Shown: positions 51,337 to 61,639, counted from the stretch's first letter. The stretch: 64,000 nt of DNA from JABGQS01 sp963674545 (GCA_963674545.2 CAXXFB010000001.1:2666001-2730000); one strand, 5' to 3'. A program made the numbers and translations. Notes: generated by a model from the letters alone, not told the origin.

Positions 51337-52422
51337 CTATTTAAGCTTTGCAAATATCATCCTGCCTGCCGCTGTTTGAAGAACGCTGGTAACAATTACG
51401 TCTATCGGCTTGTTATGCTCGCTGCTTCCGCCTTCAACGACGATCATGGTCCCGTCATCAAGGTAAGCTATTCCCTGTCCCTGCTCTTTGCCGTCTTTTA
51501 CTATAGTGACAAGCATATCTTCTCCGGGAAGTACGACCGGCTTGACTGCGTTTGCAAGCTCGTTTATATTGAACACTTTTACGCTTTTAACTGCAGCGAC
51601 TTTGTTTAGGTTGTAGTCGTTAGTTACAACAATGCCGTCCATCTCTTTTGCAAGGGTAAGCAGTTTTGAATCAACATCTGCTGTTTCGTCAACAGCTGTC
51701 CGTACTATGCTGACGGGTAGGTCAAGCTCGGTTTGGATACGCTTTAAAACATCAAGGCCGCGTCTGCCTCTGTTGCGCTTCAAATCTTCGGAAGAGTCTG
51801 CGATGTGCCGCAGTTCATCAAGTATAAACTCGGGTATAACTATCGTTCCTTCAATTATTCCTGTCTGGCATATATCAAATATCCGTCCGTCTATTATTAC
51901 GCTTGTGTCCAAAAGCTTTGGTTTAGCGTTGCCTTGCTTATGCTCTTCTTCATCCTTGCTTTTTTTAGAAAAAAGACCTGAGAGAGACTGAGGCCTGTGC
52001 CTAACGAAAACGCGCACGCCTAGGTAGCTGCAAACAATGTATACAATTACTTTTATAAGGCTTGCGAATTCGCTGAACCAGTTATCCATAATACCGCTTA
52101 TAAGTGTAGAAATAAGAAGAGCCACTACCAAGCCTACTATAAGACCTAAGATTGCCGGAAAAAGAACATGAGCAGGAAGCTTGGCAAGCTGCTTATCGGC
52201 TTCTCCGGCAGATTTGAATATTTGTGAAACAATGGGTTTTGAGACAAATATAAAAATGAACCCTGTGATAATAGCTGATGCGGCATGTATTACAAAGACC
52301 CATATCATTGGAAGCGGCTCATAACCGGCTCTCTGCATTATGTCAAAAACAAGCGCTGTTATACCCGGTCCGATAAAGAAACCTACCAATACGATGAAAA
52401 ACCTTGCTATTTTTTTGCCCAT
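51337..52422 (-). CDS. YacL-like membrane protein with PIN and TRAM domains
   Basis: A 361-residue protein: four membrane helices (residues 1-140), a PIN nuclease domain (LLDTSVIIDGRIFDI, ELRHIADS, RGRRGLDVL, VTNDYNLNKVA carrying the acidic residues) and a C-terminal TRAM domain (QGIAYLDDGTMIVVEGG). Conserved in Firmicutes; likely an RNase acting at the membrane. Confidence 0.93.
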   Translation of the reverse strand: MGKKIARFFIVLVGFFIGPGITALVFDIMQRAGYEPLPMIWVFVIHAASAIITGFIFIFVSKPIVSQIFKSAGEADKQLAKLPAHVLFPAILGLIVGLVVALLISTLISGIMDNWFSEFASLIKVIVYIVCSYLGVRVFVRHRPQSLSGLFSKKSKDEEEHKQGNAKPKLLDTSVIIDGRIFDICQTGIIEGTIVIPEFILDELRHIADSSEDLKRNRGRRGLDVLKRIQTELDLPVSIVRTAVDETADVDSKLLTLAKEMDGIVVTNDYNLNKVAAVKSVKVFNINELANAVKPVVLPGEDMLVTIVKDGKEQGQGIAYLDDGTMIVVEGGSSEHNKPIDVIVTSVLQTAAGRMIFAKLK

Positions 52423-52500
52423 TATTCACCTCAGAAATTGTGGTATCGTAAAAATTTTCTGTAATTAAATATTATCAGAAAAAAGTTCAGAGTTTCTTCG

Positions 52501-52977
52501 CTATACGATCTTTACGATCAGTTTTTTAAGCTCTTCGTCCCTCTTGTTGCTTGCAACCGCAAGTTCAGACACAAGAATCTGCATGGATGTACCAAGCATC
52601 TTTTTTTCGCTGGAAGAGAGGTTCTTCATTGACTCTCTTTTCAGCAGGCTTTTTATAACAGAAGCAATCTCGAAAACGTCACCAGACTTCATTTTTTCAA
52701 GATTTTCACGGTTTCTTCGATTCCAGTTTGAAGATTCTTCTTCTTCGCACTCTCCTTTGAAAGAGGCAAGCACCTTGTCACACTCGTCAGATGAAATTAT
52801 TTCTCTGAGCCCTGCTTTTTCTGCATTATGTACAGGGACGTGTACCTTTATATCCCCTTCGGAAAACCTAAGTACATAGTAGCTTCTGACTTCATCTAAA
52901 AAACTCTTTTCTTCTATTGCCTCAATTACTCCGGCACCGTGCATGGGATACGAAATTTTGTCACCCTCGTTAAACAT
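52501..52977 (-). CDS. CarD-family transcriptional regulator
   Basis: A 158-residue protein: an N-terminal RNA-polymerase-interacting domain (FNEGDKISYPMHGAGVIEAI) and a helical C-terminus (NWRRNRENLEKMKSGD). CarD proteins stabilise open promoter complexes. It has a near-consensus promoter and AGGAGG. Confidence 0.93.
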   Translation of the reverse strand: MFNEGDKISYPMHGAGVIEAIEEKSFLDEVRSYYVLRFSEGDIKVHVPVHNAEKAGLREIISSDECDKVLASFKGECEEEESSNWNRRNRENLEKMKSGDVFEIASVIKSLLKRESMKNLSSSEKKMLGTSMQILVSELAVASNKRDEELKKLIVKIV

Positions 52978-53001
52978 TATATCCTCCTACTTACAATATA
53001 T

Positions 53002-53030
53002 ATGATAGCAGTGTAAGGATACTTTGTCAA
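53002..53030 (-). promoter_or_regulatory. Promoter of the carD-like gene
   Basis: On the minus strand TTGACA (53030-53025), 17 bases, TATCAT (53007-53002). The interval 52978-53281 holds only this promoter, a CGTTAAA/TTTAACG repeat at 53107-53125 and the promoter of the next operon. Confidence 0.8.
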
Positions 53031-53225
53031 ACTGCGCAAAGGGAACAAAAGCAAGCTTTTTTGAATTTCAGACGTATATAATCAGAGGATAATAAGGGCA
53101 TATATCCGTTAAAAAGACTTTAACGAAGCCTGTTTTCAGTGTTTATGCGAAGAACTTAAAAAGAGGAGAAAAAACTGTTAAAATCTCCATAGAATATAGA
53201 TAGAAAACGGGAAAGTGTTACAAAC

Positions 53226-53255
53226 TTGTTCGTTATAAAAAGCAAAAAATATGAT
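53226..53255 (+). promoter_or_regulatory. Promoter of the FHA-to-crh operon
   Basis: TTGTTC (53226-53231), 18 bases, TATGAT (53250-53255); GTGAGGT precedes the ATG at 53282. Confidence 0.55.
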
Positions 53256-53281
53256 ACAATTAACGAAGTGAGGTAACAGCA

Positions 53282-53725
53282 ATGCTGTATGAAGCTTTTT
53301 CGTTGTCCATGAGGTATTGGTTCGTGGTCGTAATATTCATAGTGCTTGTTGGCTCTGTGGGTATCTCCGTTAAGGAATATAGGCAGAAGCACTATGTTCT
53401 TGGTCTGGCTAATTTAAGCATAGGCTATTTAAACGTACTTTCCGGGCCGGACGAGATCCTTGGAGAGAACCTCCAATTGATGGAAGAAAACACCATAGGC
53501 CGCTCCAGACGGGTAGACATAATGCTCTATGACAGGAGCGTGGACAAAGTCCATGCTCTTATATACCGTGATGAAAACGGTGATGTGTGCATAAGCAGGA
53601 TAACAAAAGATGATATAACTATAAACGGTAAAGCGCTTGAAGACACAGCTATTCTTTTTACAGGTGATATGATCTGTTTTGGAAACGTTGTGACGCAGCT
53701 TTATGTAAAAGAGGAAGATGACTGA
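53282..53725 (+). CDS. Membrane-anchored FHA-domain protein
   Basis: A 147-residue protein: one N-terminal membrane helix (WFVVVIFIVLVGSVGI) and a cytoplasmic FHA domain (IGRSRRVDIMLYDRSVDKVH; ITINGK), which binds phosphothreonine. It is the first gene of an FHA-RodA/FtsW-PBP set also seen in Actinobacteria, where it links Ser/Thr kinase signalling to cell-wall synthesis. No kinase is in the window. It ends at the ATG of the next gene. Confidence 0.9.
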   Translation: MLYEAFSLSMRYWFVVVIFIVLVGSVGISVKEYRQKHYVLGLANLSIGYLNVLSGPDEILGENLQLMEENTIGRSRRVDIMLYDRSVDKVHALIYRDENGDVCISRITKDDITINGKALEDTAILFTGDMICFGNVVTQLYVKEEDD

Positions 53726-54975
53726 TGGTACTTGAAAGAAGAGGCGCAGGAGCGCTTATAACATTCACGATACTTTTCTGCATCTCGGCATGCACGTTAT
53801 TGTCGTTCATGGACGGCGGGTTTGATGCCGGTATTTTTGCGTTTGGCTTTGGTATAGGGCTGCTTATACTGATATCATATAACCTGATTGCAAAGCTGTT
53901 TCGCCACATAGATCGTTTAACACTTGTGTTGTGCTTCTTTCTTGTAAGCATAGGTATGGTGCTGCTTGCAAGGCTCAACTTTGAAACAGCGCTTAAACAG
54001 AGCTTGTGGTTTGCAATAGGGATATTGGTGCTTGTGATCACGGTTCTAGTTATACGTGGCGCACACGATTTTGGCAGGCTAAACTATCTTTTCATGGCGG
54101 CTTCCTTTGGGCTCCTTGCTTTTGCGTTTCTTTTTGCCGACTCTATAGGCGGCGCTAAAAACTGGGTAAAGCTGGGGCCGATTTCTTTTCAGCCAAGTGA
54201 GATATCCAAAGTTCTTTTTATAATAAGCTCGGCATATTTCTTTGCGCAGAAGAGGCATAAAATAGCTTCGATCGTCTATGCTTTGTACGTGGGTGCATGT
54301 GTTATACTGCTTGTACTGTCAAACGACCTCGGTGCGGTACTGCTTTTTGCAGGGACGTTCCTAATAGTGTTCTTTGCGGGTACAGGACGCACGCTTCTCA
54401 CACTTCTTGGCCTCGGAGTTTCAGCTGGAGGGGCAGTCGCAAGCTATTATGTGATACCGCACGTAAAAACACGTGTGATGATCTGGCAAAACCCATGGAG
54501 CTATTATGAGACCCAAGGATATCAGATAGTCCAGGGACTGATGGCCATTGCTGCCGGCGGTGCTTTCGGTGCCGGACTGGGGCTTGGTTATCCTCAGGCG
54601 ATACCTGTTAACACGAGCGACTATATCTTTGCTGTAATATGTGAGGAGTTCGGGATAATATTCGGAATAATAACGATTATTCTTTATCTTGTGTTCATAA
54701 TCCGCGGAATGATAATAGCCAGAAACGCATCAAACAGGTTTGATGCTCTGCTTGTATTCGGCGCAACGTGTATGCTTTCGCTGCAGTCGTTCATAATAAT
54801 AGCGGGCGTGATAAAGCTTATACCTTTGACAGGAATTACACTTCCGTTCATAAGCGCAGGAGGCAGCTCGCTTATAGCGTGCCTTTGCCTTGTCGGGATA
54901 ATAGAAGGCGTTGCGGTAAAGAACGGGCAGAGAGATGAAAATCAGATCGTAAAAGCAGGCGGTGAAGTGATATGA
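53725..54975 (+). CDS. FtsW/RodA/SpoVE-family SEDS protein
   Basis: A 416-residue membrane protein with ten or more helices, GPISFQPSEISKVLFI near the middle and the C-terminal LTGITLPFISAGGSSLIACL that defines the SEDS family (peptidoglycan glycosyltransferases). It overlaps the PBP gene by four bases. Paired with one PBP it would polymerise and cross-link wall material; division versus elongation cannot be told. Confidence 0.95.
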   Translation: MVLERRGAGALITFTILFCISACTLLSFMDGGFDAGIFAFGFGIGLLILISYNLIAKLFRHIDRLTLVLCFFLVSIGMVLLARLNFETALKQSLWFAIGILVLVITVLVIRGAHDFGRLNYLFMAASFGLLAFAFLFADSIGGAKNWVKLGPISFQPSEISKVLFIISSAYFFAQKRHKIASIVYALYVGACVILLVLSNDLGAVLLFAGTFLIVFFAGTGRTLLTLLGLGVSAGGAVASYYVIPHVKTRVMIWQNPWSYYETQGYQIVQGLMAIAAGGAFGAGLGLGYPQAIPVNTSDYIFAVICEEFGIIFGIITIILYLVFIIRGMIIARNASNRFDALLVFGATCMLSLQSFIIIAGVIKLIPLTGITLPFISAGGSSLIACLCLVGIIEGVAVKNGQRDENQIVKAGGEVI

Positions 54976-56351
54976 AAAACGTGCTGAAGAGGAACATAAA
55001 TATACTTCTGATAATTTTCATAGTTATGTTTGCCGTGCTTATAGGATATCTTAGTTTCGTTACTGCTACCTATGGGGAGAGGTGGTTCGTAACACCTTAT
55101 AATCCAAGGATACGCAACATGCAGACCAATATTGAACCGGGCGATATATATGACCGTGCAGGCAGGGCGCTTCTTTATACAAATGCAGGCGAGCGAAAGT
55201 ATATTGCCGATAAGGGGCGGCGTACGTCAACTGCACATATTGTCGGCGATAGCTATGGCATGACGTATGGCGCCCAGACCTATTTTGCAAAATATCTTTA
55301 CGGCTTCGACAAAAACACGTTTGACAGGATTGGCGACCTTATGACGGGCAGCGAGCGTCAGGGCAGCGATATAGTGCTGACCATAGATGCAAAGCTTAGT
55401 GAAGCGGCGCTTGCGACTCTTGGAGACTATAACGGTGCAGTTGTTGTGATGAACTATAAGACAGGAGAGATACTTACAAGCGTGAGCAATCCGACGTTTG
55501 ATCCGGACGACATGACGCTTTTTCTGGAAGGCGGGGGAGAGAGCGAGCTTGTAAACCGTGCATTCGTTGGTCAGTATCCGCCGGGCAGCATATTCAAACT
55601 GATAACAGCGGCAGCTATGATTGAAAATGACATGACTGATTTTACGACGACCTGCGAGGGGAGTCTGACGCTGCAGGGACAGACCATAACGTGCTGGAGC
55701 GAACACGGCAAGATAGACCTTTCCGGTGCTATTGAGCATTCGTGCAACATCTATTTTGCAGAGGCTGCGAGGGTACTTGGCTCAAGGAGGATAGAAGAAA
55801 CGGCGAACGATTTTCTTTTCAACAGAGAGATGCTGTTCGACGATGTTATAGTAGGCAAAAGCGTATATGAGCAGACTAGCGACCCAGTAAATCTTTCTTG
55901 GTCGGCGATAGGGCAGTATCACGACCTAGTAACGCCGCTTCATGCCTGTATGATAGCCTCGGCGATAGCAAACGACGGTGTAATGATGGAGCCAAAGCTT
56001 CTATTGAAAGTAATGCGCGGAAGCACTGCGACGTATTCGATGCATAGTGAAACAGCAGCCCGGTCGATCAATGATACATCGATGCTCAAAGAAATGATGA
56101 TAAAATGTGTGCAGAGCGGAACGGGCACCAGAGCAGCGATTGACGGATATACAGTTGCCGGGAAGACAGGAACGGCAGAAGTTTCAGGAGAAGAGGAGAA
56201 CGAAGCGCATGCTTGGTTTGTTGGTTTCATAGAAAACGATGAGCACCCGCTGGCGATAGCTGTGGTAATGGAGCGTGCAGGAAGCGGTTCTGGACACGCT
56301 GCTCCTGCTGCAGGCGATGTTCTTAAGGCTGCGTTAGACTTGGGATATTGA
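54972..56351 (+). CDS. Penicillin-binding protein (transpeptidase)
   Basis: A 459-residue class B-like PBP, short for the class: one membrane anchor, a reduced N-terminal module (IEPGDIYDRAGRALLYT) and a transpeptidase domain with SxxK in PPGSIFKLITA, SxN in HSCNIYF and KTGT in VAGKTGTAEV. It matches PbpA of the FHA-rodA-pbpA arrangement. Confidence 0.95.
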   Translation: MKNVLKRNINILLIIFIVMFAVLIGYLSFVTATYGERWFVTPYNPRIRNMQTNIEPGDIYDRAGRALLYTNAGERKYIADKGRRTSTAHIVGDSYGMTYGAQTYFAKYLYGFDKNTFDRIGDLMTGSERQGSDIVLTIDAKLSEAALATLGDYNGAVVVMNYKTGEILTSVSNPTFDPDDMTLFLEGGGESELVNRAFVGQYPPGSIFKLITAAAMIENDMTDFTTTCEGSLTLQGQTITCWSEHGKIDLSGAIEHSCNIYFAEAARVLGSRRIEETANDFLFNREMLFDDVIVGKSVYEQTSDPVNLSWSAIGQYHDLVTPLHACMIASAIANDGVMMEPKLLLKVMRGSTATYSMHSETAARSINDTSMLKEMMIKCVQSGTGTRAAIDGYTVAGKTGTAEVSGEEENEAHAWFVGFIENDEHPLAIAVVMERAGSGSGHAAPAAGDVLKAALDLGY

Positions 56352-56352
56352 T

Positions 56353-58170
56353 ATGAACGACGAGATAAGAGAAAAACTTAAAACGCTGCCAAAGACTCCC
56401 GGCGTTTATATGATGAAGAACAAAGACGGCAAAGTGATCTATGTCGGCAAGGCTGTTGCGCTCAAAAACAGAGTCAGCAGCTATTTCAACAACGGGCGGA
56501 AGGATAAAAAGACCGCTGCACTTGTTGCAGAGATAACCGATTTTGACTATATACTCACTCAAACGGAAATAGAAGCGCTGATACTGGAAGCGAATATGAT
56601 AAAGCGCTACAGTCCCTATTTCAATATCCTGCTGCGGGATGACAAGCACTATCCCTATATCCGTATAGACTTCAACGAAAAGTTTCCAAGGGTGTCGGTG
56701 ACAAGACGTGTGAGCAACGATGGAGCAAAATATTTTGGGCCATACATTGCCTCTCATATACTCCATGATATGCTTGACACAGTGACAAAGACTTTCCCGG
56801 TGCGCATGTGTAAAAGGGACCTGAGTAAAACAAGCCGCCCGTGCATCAACTATGAGATGGGCAGGTGCCTTGCTCCGTGTTCCGGCAAGGTCAGCGAATA
56901 TGAATATAAACGTATGGTCAATGAAATCGCAGACTTTCTGTCCGGAAAATACAAAGGACTCGAAAAGCAGCTTAAGGAAGAGATGCAGCAAGCTTCGGAC
57001 AACATGGAATATGAGAAGGCAGCGAAGATAAGGGACAGGATAAATTCGCTCCACCGATTGTTTGAAAAACAAAAAGCGGGTTTTCCGGACCTCAACGATA
57101 AAGACGTTTTTGCAGTGTACGAACAGGGAAACGAAGCCGTTGTCCAGGCGTTTTTCGTAAGAAAGGGCGAACTGAACCAAACAGAGCGGTTCTTTATGGA
57201 CAGTGCAGGAGAGGGTGCGCAGGACGTTCTTTCATATCTTTTAAAGCAGTACTATTCATCTGTCGGCGGTATAGCAAAACAGATATATGTAAACATTGAG
57301 CCTTCTGAAAGTGAGCTGATATCGCAGTGGCTGACACAAAAGCGCGGCTCGAAGGTGATGATATACGTTCCTAAACAGGGCGATAATAAAAAGCTTGTAG
57401 ACATGGCACAGGACAATGCAAAAGAAGCGTTGACTAGAAGACTGAGCCGAATACAAAGAGATTTTGATAAGACAATCGGAGCGCTTGAAGAGCTTCGCAA
57501 GGCGCTGGGACTAAATACTGTCATAGACCGTATGGAGTGCTACGACATAAGCAACACAGGCGGTACGGATTCGGTCGGTTCGATGGTGGTGTTCAAGGAA
57601 GGCAAGCCCGCAAAAAAGGAATATCGCAGATTCAAGATAAAAACTGTGCAGGGTGCTGATGACTTTGCGTCGATGAACGAGGTGCTGACTCGTCGCTTAA
57701 AGCGTGCACTAAAAGGAAGTGATGGCTTTGATGAGCTGCCTTCACTGATAGTCGTTGACGGAGGCAAAGGCCAGCTCTCCAGCGCATACGATGCTCTTGC
57801 ATCGCTCGGTCTCGAAGATCTGCCGCTTATAAGCCTTGCAAAAAAAGAAGAAGAGGTTTATGTGGTAGGAAAAAGCGATCCTATTATACTCGAACGTGAC
57901 AGCAATGCGCTGAATCTTTTAACAAGCATACGTGATGAAGCCCACAGATTTGCTATAACTTATCACAGGGGGCTGAGGCTGAGCAAGGTCGAAGACTCAG
58001 TTCTACTGAAGATACCTCATGTTGGGCAAACGCGAACAAAAGCTCTGCTCAAACACTTCGATACTATAGGAGATATTGAAAAAGCATCATTTGACGATCT
58101 TGTAAGCGTACCCGGAATGGATATACGATCGGCTTCAGCAGTTATAGAATACTTCGAATCTGAAACATAA
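56353..58170 (+). CDS. uvrC: UvrABC system protein C (excinuclease subunit C)
   Basis: A 605-residue UvrC: GIY-YIG nuclease (TPGVYMMKNKDGKVIYVGKA), UVR motif (NMEYEKAAKIRDRINSL), RNase H-like C-terminal nuclease (MECYDISNTGGTDSVGSM) and terminal HhH domain (IPHVGQTRTKALLKHF). It incises DNA on both sides of a lesion. It starts one base after the PBP stop. Confidence 0.98.
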   Translation: MNDEIREKLKTLPKTPGVYMMKNKDGKVIYVGKAVALKNRVSSYFNNGRKDKKTAALVAEITDFDYILTQTEIEALILEANMIKRYSPYFNILLRDDKHYPYIRIDFNEKFPRVSVTRRVSNDGAKYFGPYIASHILHDMLDTVTKTFPVRMCKRDLSKTSRPCINYEMGRCLAPCSGKVSEYEYKRMVNEIADFLSGKYKGLEKQLKEEMQQASDNMEYEKAAKIRDRINSLHRLFEKQKAGFPDLNDKDVFAVYEQGNEAVVQAFFVRKGELNQTERFFMDSAGEGAQDVLSYLLKQYYSSVGGIAKQIYVNIEPSESELISQWLTQKRGSKVMIYVPKQGDNKKLVDMAQDNAKEALTRRLSRIQRDFDKTIGALEELRKALGLNTVIDRMECYDISNTGGTDSVGSMVVFKEGKPAKKEYRRFKIKTVQGADDFASMNEVLTRRLKRALKGSDGFDELPSLIVVDGGKGQLSSAYDALASLGLEDLPLISLAKKEEEVYVVGKSDPIILERDSNALNLLTSIRDEAHRFAITYHRGLRLSKVEDSVLLKIPHVGQTRTKALLKHFDTIGDIEKASFDDLVSVPGMDIRSASAVIEYFESET

Positions 58171-58262
58171 TGTAAACTTAATAGAAGATTTGTGGCAATG
58201 ACGGGCCGTAAAATGATATATTAGAACACACCGATATTAACAAAAACATACGAAGGATATGT

Positions 58263-59159
58263 ATGGATAAAGAAAGATTAGAACAACTAAAATCTATTGT
58301 TGAAGACGTAAGGCAAAGTGAGCCGATGAGCGAACACACTTCTTTTAAGCTCGGCGGGCCTGCTGATGTTATGATACTTCCAAAAACCAGCGAAGAGATC
58401 CTGGAAGTTTTAAGACTGGTCGACAAGGATGAGCTATTTGTGATGGGCAGGGGAACGAACCTGCTGGTGACAAGCAAAGGCATAAGAAAAGTCGTAATGA
58501 AGCTGGCGGACAATTTCTCAGGAGTTGAATTTTGCGGAACGCAGGCGAGTGTCAAAAGCGGCACCTCGCTTTCTTCTCTTGTACGCCGCTGCCTCGAGAA
58601 AAAGCTGGGGGGCATAGAGTTCCTCGGAGGTATACCCGGAACGCTCGGCGGTGCAGTTGCTATGAACGCAGGCGCATACGGCGGGGAGATATGTGATTAT
58701 ATTGATGAAGTAGTGCTGGCATCTGCTGCCGGTATCGTCACACTAAACGCAGAAGAGATGGATTTTTCATACCGCAGCAGTGTCTTGAGCCGTCTGCCGT
58801 TTGTAGTGCTTGAAGCAAGGCTGTGCCTAAATGGATGCGACCCGGAGCAAAGCAAATGCAAAATAAGTGAACTTAACTCGAAACGCAGAAACAAGCAGCC
58901 ACTTGAATATCCAAGCGCAGGAAGTACGTTCAAACGCCCGGAAGGCGGCTATGCCGGAGCGCTCATTGAACAGGCCGGTCTAAAAGGCCTGAGTATAGGC
59001 GGAGCACAGGTATCGGAAAAACATGCGGGGTTCATCATAAACGCTGGCGGGGCAACGCCGGAGGACGTTATAAACCTTATTGCAGAAGTGCAGAAGCGTG
59101 TAAAACAAAAAAGCGGAATACATCTGGAGCCTGAAGTAAAGGTGGTCGGAGAAGCATGA
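58263..59159 (+). CDS. murB: UDP-N-acetylenolpyruvoylglucosamine reductase
   Basis: A 298-residue type II MurB: HTSFKLGGPADVMILP, FLGGIPGTLGGAVAMNAGAY, proton-donor serine in PSAGSTFKRP, and the final glutamate of HLEPEVKVVG. It reduces the enolpyruvyl group in UDP-MurNAc synthesis. Its stop overlaps the PHP gene. Confidence 0.97.
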   Translation: MDKERLEQLKSIVEDVRQSEPMSEHTSFKLGGPADVMILPKTSEEILEVLRLVDKDELFVMGRGTNLLVTSKGIRKVVMKLADNFSGVEFCGTQASVKSGTSLSSLVRRCLEKKLGGIEFLGGIPGTLGGAVAMNAGAYGGEICDYIDEVVLASAAGIVTLNAEEMDFSYRSSVLSRLPFVVLEARLCLNGCDPEQSKCKISELNSKRRNKQPLEYPSAGSTFKRPEGGYAGALIEQAGLKGLSIGGAQVSEKHAGFIINAGGATPEDVINLIAEVQKRVKQKSGIHLEPEVKVVGEA

Positions 59160-59842
59160 AGCTATTTGCGGACTATCATACTCATACGGTGTTCAGTCAC
59201 GGTAAAGGCAGCGTAGGGGACAACGTAAAAGCTGCCATTGATGCTCGGCTTGAAACGGTTAGCATAACCGATCATTCAATAGGACACGTGCTCTACGGAA
59301 TAAAGAAAAGGGAACTTGATGATTATTTAAGTGAGATAGAGCGGGTAAAGAAGAAGTTTGCAGACCGGATAGAGGTGCGCAACGGTATAGAACTTAACCT
59401 GGTAGGACTTAACGGAAGCGTGGATATGCCGAAAGGATACAAATTCGATACTGTGATACTTGGTTATCATAAAGCGGCGCTGTGCAGGAACTTGAAGACT
59501 GCATGGAAGTTCTTCACCGGCAGAGATGTTGAGATAATAACACAAAGCTATATGCTGGCCATTCAAAAGGGCGGTATAGACATAATATCGCATCCGGGTT
59601 ATGGCGTTCCGGTAAACTACGAGAAGCTTGCAAAAGCCTGCAGCGATTATGGTACGCTGTTTGAGATAAATGAGAAGCATACAGACCTGGATGTAAAAGA
59701 CATAAAAGGCCTTGATGTGAAATTCGTGGTGTCAAGCGATGCTCACAGCCCTGGAAGTGTAGGCCGGGCGGAACATGCGCTCATGCTGGTGGAAAGAGCG
59801 GGGCTTGAACTGTCGAAGGTAGTAAACGTACGGGAGGATTGA
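59156..59842 (+). CDS. PHP-domain phosphoesterase
   Basis: A 228-residue PHP protein. The metal ligands start at DYHTHTVFSHGKG and include IEL (ngiElnl), GIDIISHPGYG and SSDAHSPGSVG. Resembles YcdX/histidinol-phosphatase-like hydrolases. It lies in the murB-rapZ-whiA operon; its substrate is unknown. Confidence 0.92.
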   Translation: MKLFADYHTHTVFSHGKGSVGDNVKAAIDARLETVSITDHSIGHVLYGIKKRELDDYLSEIERVKKKFADRIEVRNGIELNLVGLNGSVDMPKGYKFDTVILGYHKAALCRNLKTAWKFFTGRDVEIITQSYMLAIQKGGIDIISHPGYGVPVNYEKLAKACSDYGTLFEINEKHTDLDVKDIKGLDVKFVVSSDAHSPGSVGRAEHALMLVERAGLELSKVVNVRED

Positions 59843-59843
59843 A

Positions 59844-60704
59844 ATGGATTTTACAATAGTCACGGGAATGTCGGGAGCTGGCAGGTCTCAGGCACTAAAG
59901 CGCCTTGAAGATCTTGGCTTCTTCTGTGTCGATAACATGCCTCCCTCAATGCTGCCGGAGTTTGCTGCATTGTGCCTTGGCAATGAAGATATAAAAAAAG
60001 CTGCCGCGGTGGTAGACCTTCGTATGGGTGAGATGTTCGACAATGTATATGACGCAATAAAGAAGCTAAATGAGATGAAAGATATAACACTTAGCATTAT
60101 ATATCTTGATGCCAGCGATGAAGCATTGGTCAAGCGTTTTAAGGAAACACGCCGCCGCCACCCAATGGCACAGGACGGGAATATACTTACGGGCATCACA
60201 AAAGAGAGGGGTAAGTTAAAGAGGATATACGACCTCTCTAATGTTAAGATAGACACATCTGCATTCAGCCTTAAAAAACTCGGCGAAGTGATGCAGGAAC
60301 TATTCAGCAGTGAGAAAGACAATGGTATACTGATAACAGTGACGACATTTGGTTATAAGCGCGGGATACCTATAGATGCGGACATGGTTTTCGATATGAG
60401 GTTTATACCGAATCCGTTTTATGTTGAAGAGCTGCGTGAAAAAACCGGGCAGGATAAAGAAGTAAAAGATTTCGTTCTTTCATACCCAAGGTCCCGAATA
60501 TTCATAGAGAAGATAAATGAGCTTGTAAGCTATGTAGCGCCTTATTATCTGGAACAGGATAAAAAACAGCTCATAATAGCAGTCGGGTGTACGGGCGGCA
60601 TGCACAGGAGCGTCGTAATAGCCGAGGAGCTATATAAACTGTTTAAAAATCAGGGGCTTCACGTAACTATAGAACACCGTGATATGGAAAGGGATCTGCA
60701 ATGA
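59844..60704 (+). CDS. rapZ: RapZ/YvcJ nucleotide-binding protein
   Basis: A 286-residue RapZ: Walker A GMSGAGRSQALK, VDNMPPSML, and C-terminal GCTGGMHRSVVIAEEL with EHRDMERD. Family members bind nucleotides and, in enterics, control glucosamine-6-phosphate synthase via small RNAs. It overlaps whiA (ATGA). Confidence 0.96.
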   Translation: MDFTIVTGMSGAGRSQALKRLEDLGFFCVDNMPPSMLPEFAALCLGNEDIKKAAAVVDLRMGEMFDNVYDAIKKLNEMKDITLSIIYLDASDEALVKRFKETRRRHPMAQDGNILTGITKERGKLKRIYDLSNVKIDTSAFSLKKLGEVMQELFSSEKDNGILITVTTFGYKRGIPIDADMVFDMRFIPNPFYVEELREKTGQDKEVKDFVLSYPRSRIFIEKINELVSYVAPYYLEQDKKQLIIAVGCTGGMHRSVVIAEELYKLFKNQGLHVTIEHRDMERDLQ

Positions 60705-61639
60705 CGTTTTCTGCTAATGCAAAAAACGAACTTTCAAAAATAGAGCTTGCAGGCGAATGCTGTGAGCTTGCTGAGCTTTCCGCCATAATACACACCGCAG
60801 GAACGATAAGCATATCTGGCGGCGCTTTTTCACTGAGGATAGACACTGAAAACGCTTCTGTTGCACGGCGTATTTTCATGCTGGTAAAAAACCTTTACGG
60901 AACGCATATAAACACACAAATGCACACCAACCAGCTTAAGCACAACCATATATACTCGATGTTAATAGACAAAAGCATTGCGAGGATGGTAGCGCAGGAC
61001 ACAAGACTTATCGGCAGCGATGGTATACACTATGATGCCGACTCTTCTTTTCTTAGTAAACGCTGCTGCAAGATAGCATTTATTAGAGGGGCGTTTCTTG
61101 GCGGCGGGTCTATGTCTAACCCGGAAAAACGCTATCACATGGAATTTGTAAGCAATCAAAAGGAATTTGCAGACAGTTTGTTGAATATTATAAATGAGCT
61201 GGGAGTGGGTGCTAAGTCCATCCAGCGCCAGAAATCGTATATTGTCTATTTGAAAGAAAGCGAAGCTATCGTAACGCTGCTGACGATGATGGGTGCACAC
61301 TCCACGATACTTAAGATAGAAAACATACGTGTAGTAAAGAGCGTACGCAACAGAGTCAACCGGAAGGTGAACTGTGAAACGGGCAATCTGACAAAAACGG
61401 TAAACGCCTCTGTACACCAGCTGGAAAGCATATCCATTATAGACCGGAATCTCGGCCTTGATAAACTAAGTGAACCATTGAAACAAACGGCGCAGGCAAG
61501 GCTGCAAAACCCGCAGGCAACGCTTGCAGAGCTCGCGGAGATATTAGGAGCTGCTTCGAAGTCTGGAGTGAACCATAAGCTTAGGAAGCTTAATACTATA
61601 GCGGAAAACCTTAAAAATGACAAGGGGGTTAATCTATGA
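60701..61639 (+). CDS. whiA: DNA-binding protein WhiA
   Basis: A 312-residue WhiA: N-terminal LAGLIDADG-like domain (FIRGAFLGGGSMSNPEKRYH) and a C-terminal helix-turn-helix (TLAELAEILGAASKSGVNHK). It takes part in cell division and chromosome segregation. In Bacillus yvcK lies between rapZ and whiA; here they are adjacent. Confidence 0.97.
   Translation: MTFSANAKNELSKIELAGECCELAELSAIIHTAGTISISGGAFSLRIDTENASVARRIFMLVKNLYGTHINTQMHTNQLKHNHIYSMLIDKSIARMVAQDTRLIGSDGIHYDADSSFLSKRCCKIAFIRGAFLGGGSMSNPEKRYHMEFVSNQKEFADSLLNIINELGVGAKSIQRQKSYIVYLKESEAIVTLLTMMGAHSTILKIENIRVVKSVRNRVNRKVNCETGNLTKTVNASVHQLESISIIDRNLGLDKLSEPLKQTAQARLQNPQATLAELAEILGAASKSGVNHKLRKLNTIAENLKNDKGVNL

Noticed and set aside
56323..57180. 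285-residue minus-strand frame opposite uvrC
   Set aside because: A shadow of uvrC; the plus-strand product has all UvrC motifs.
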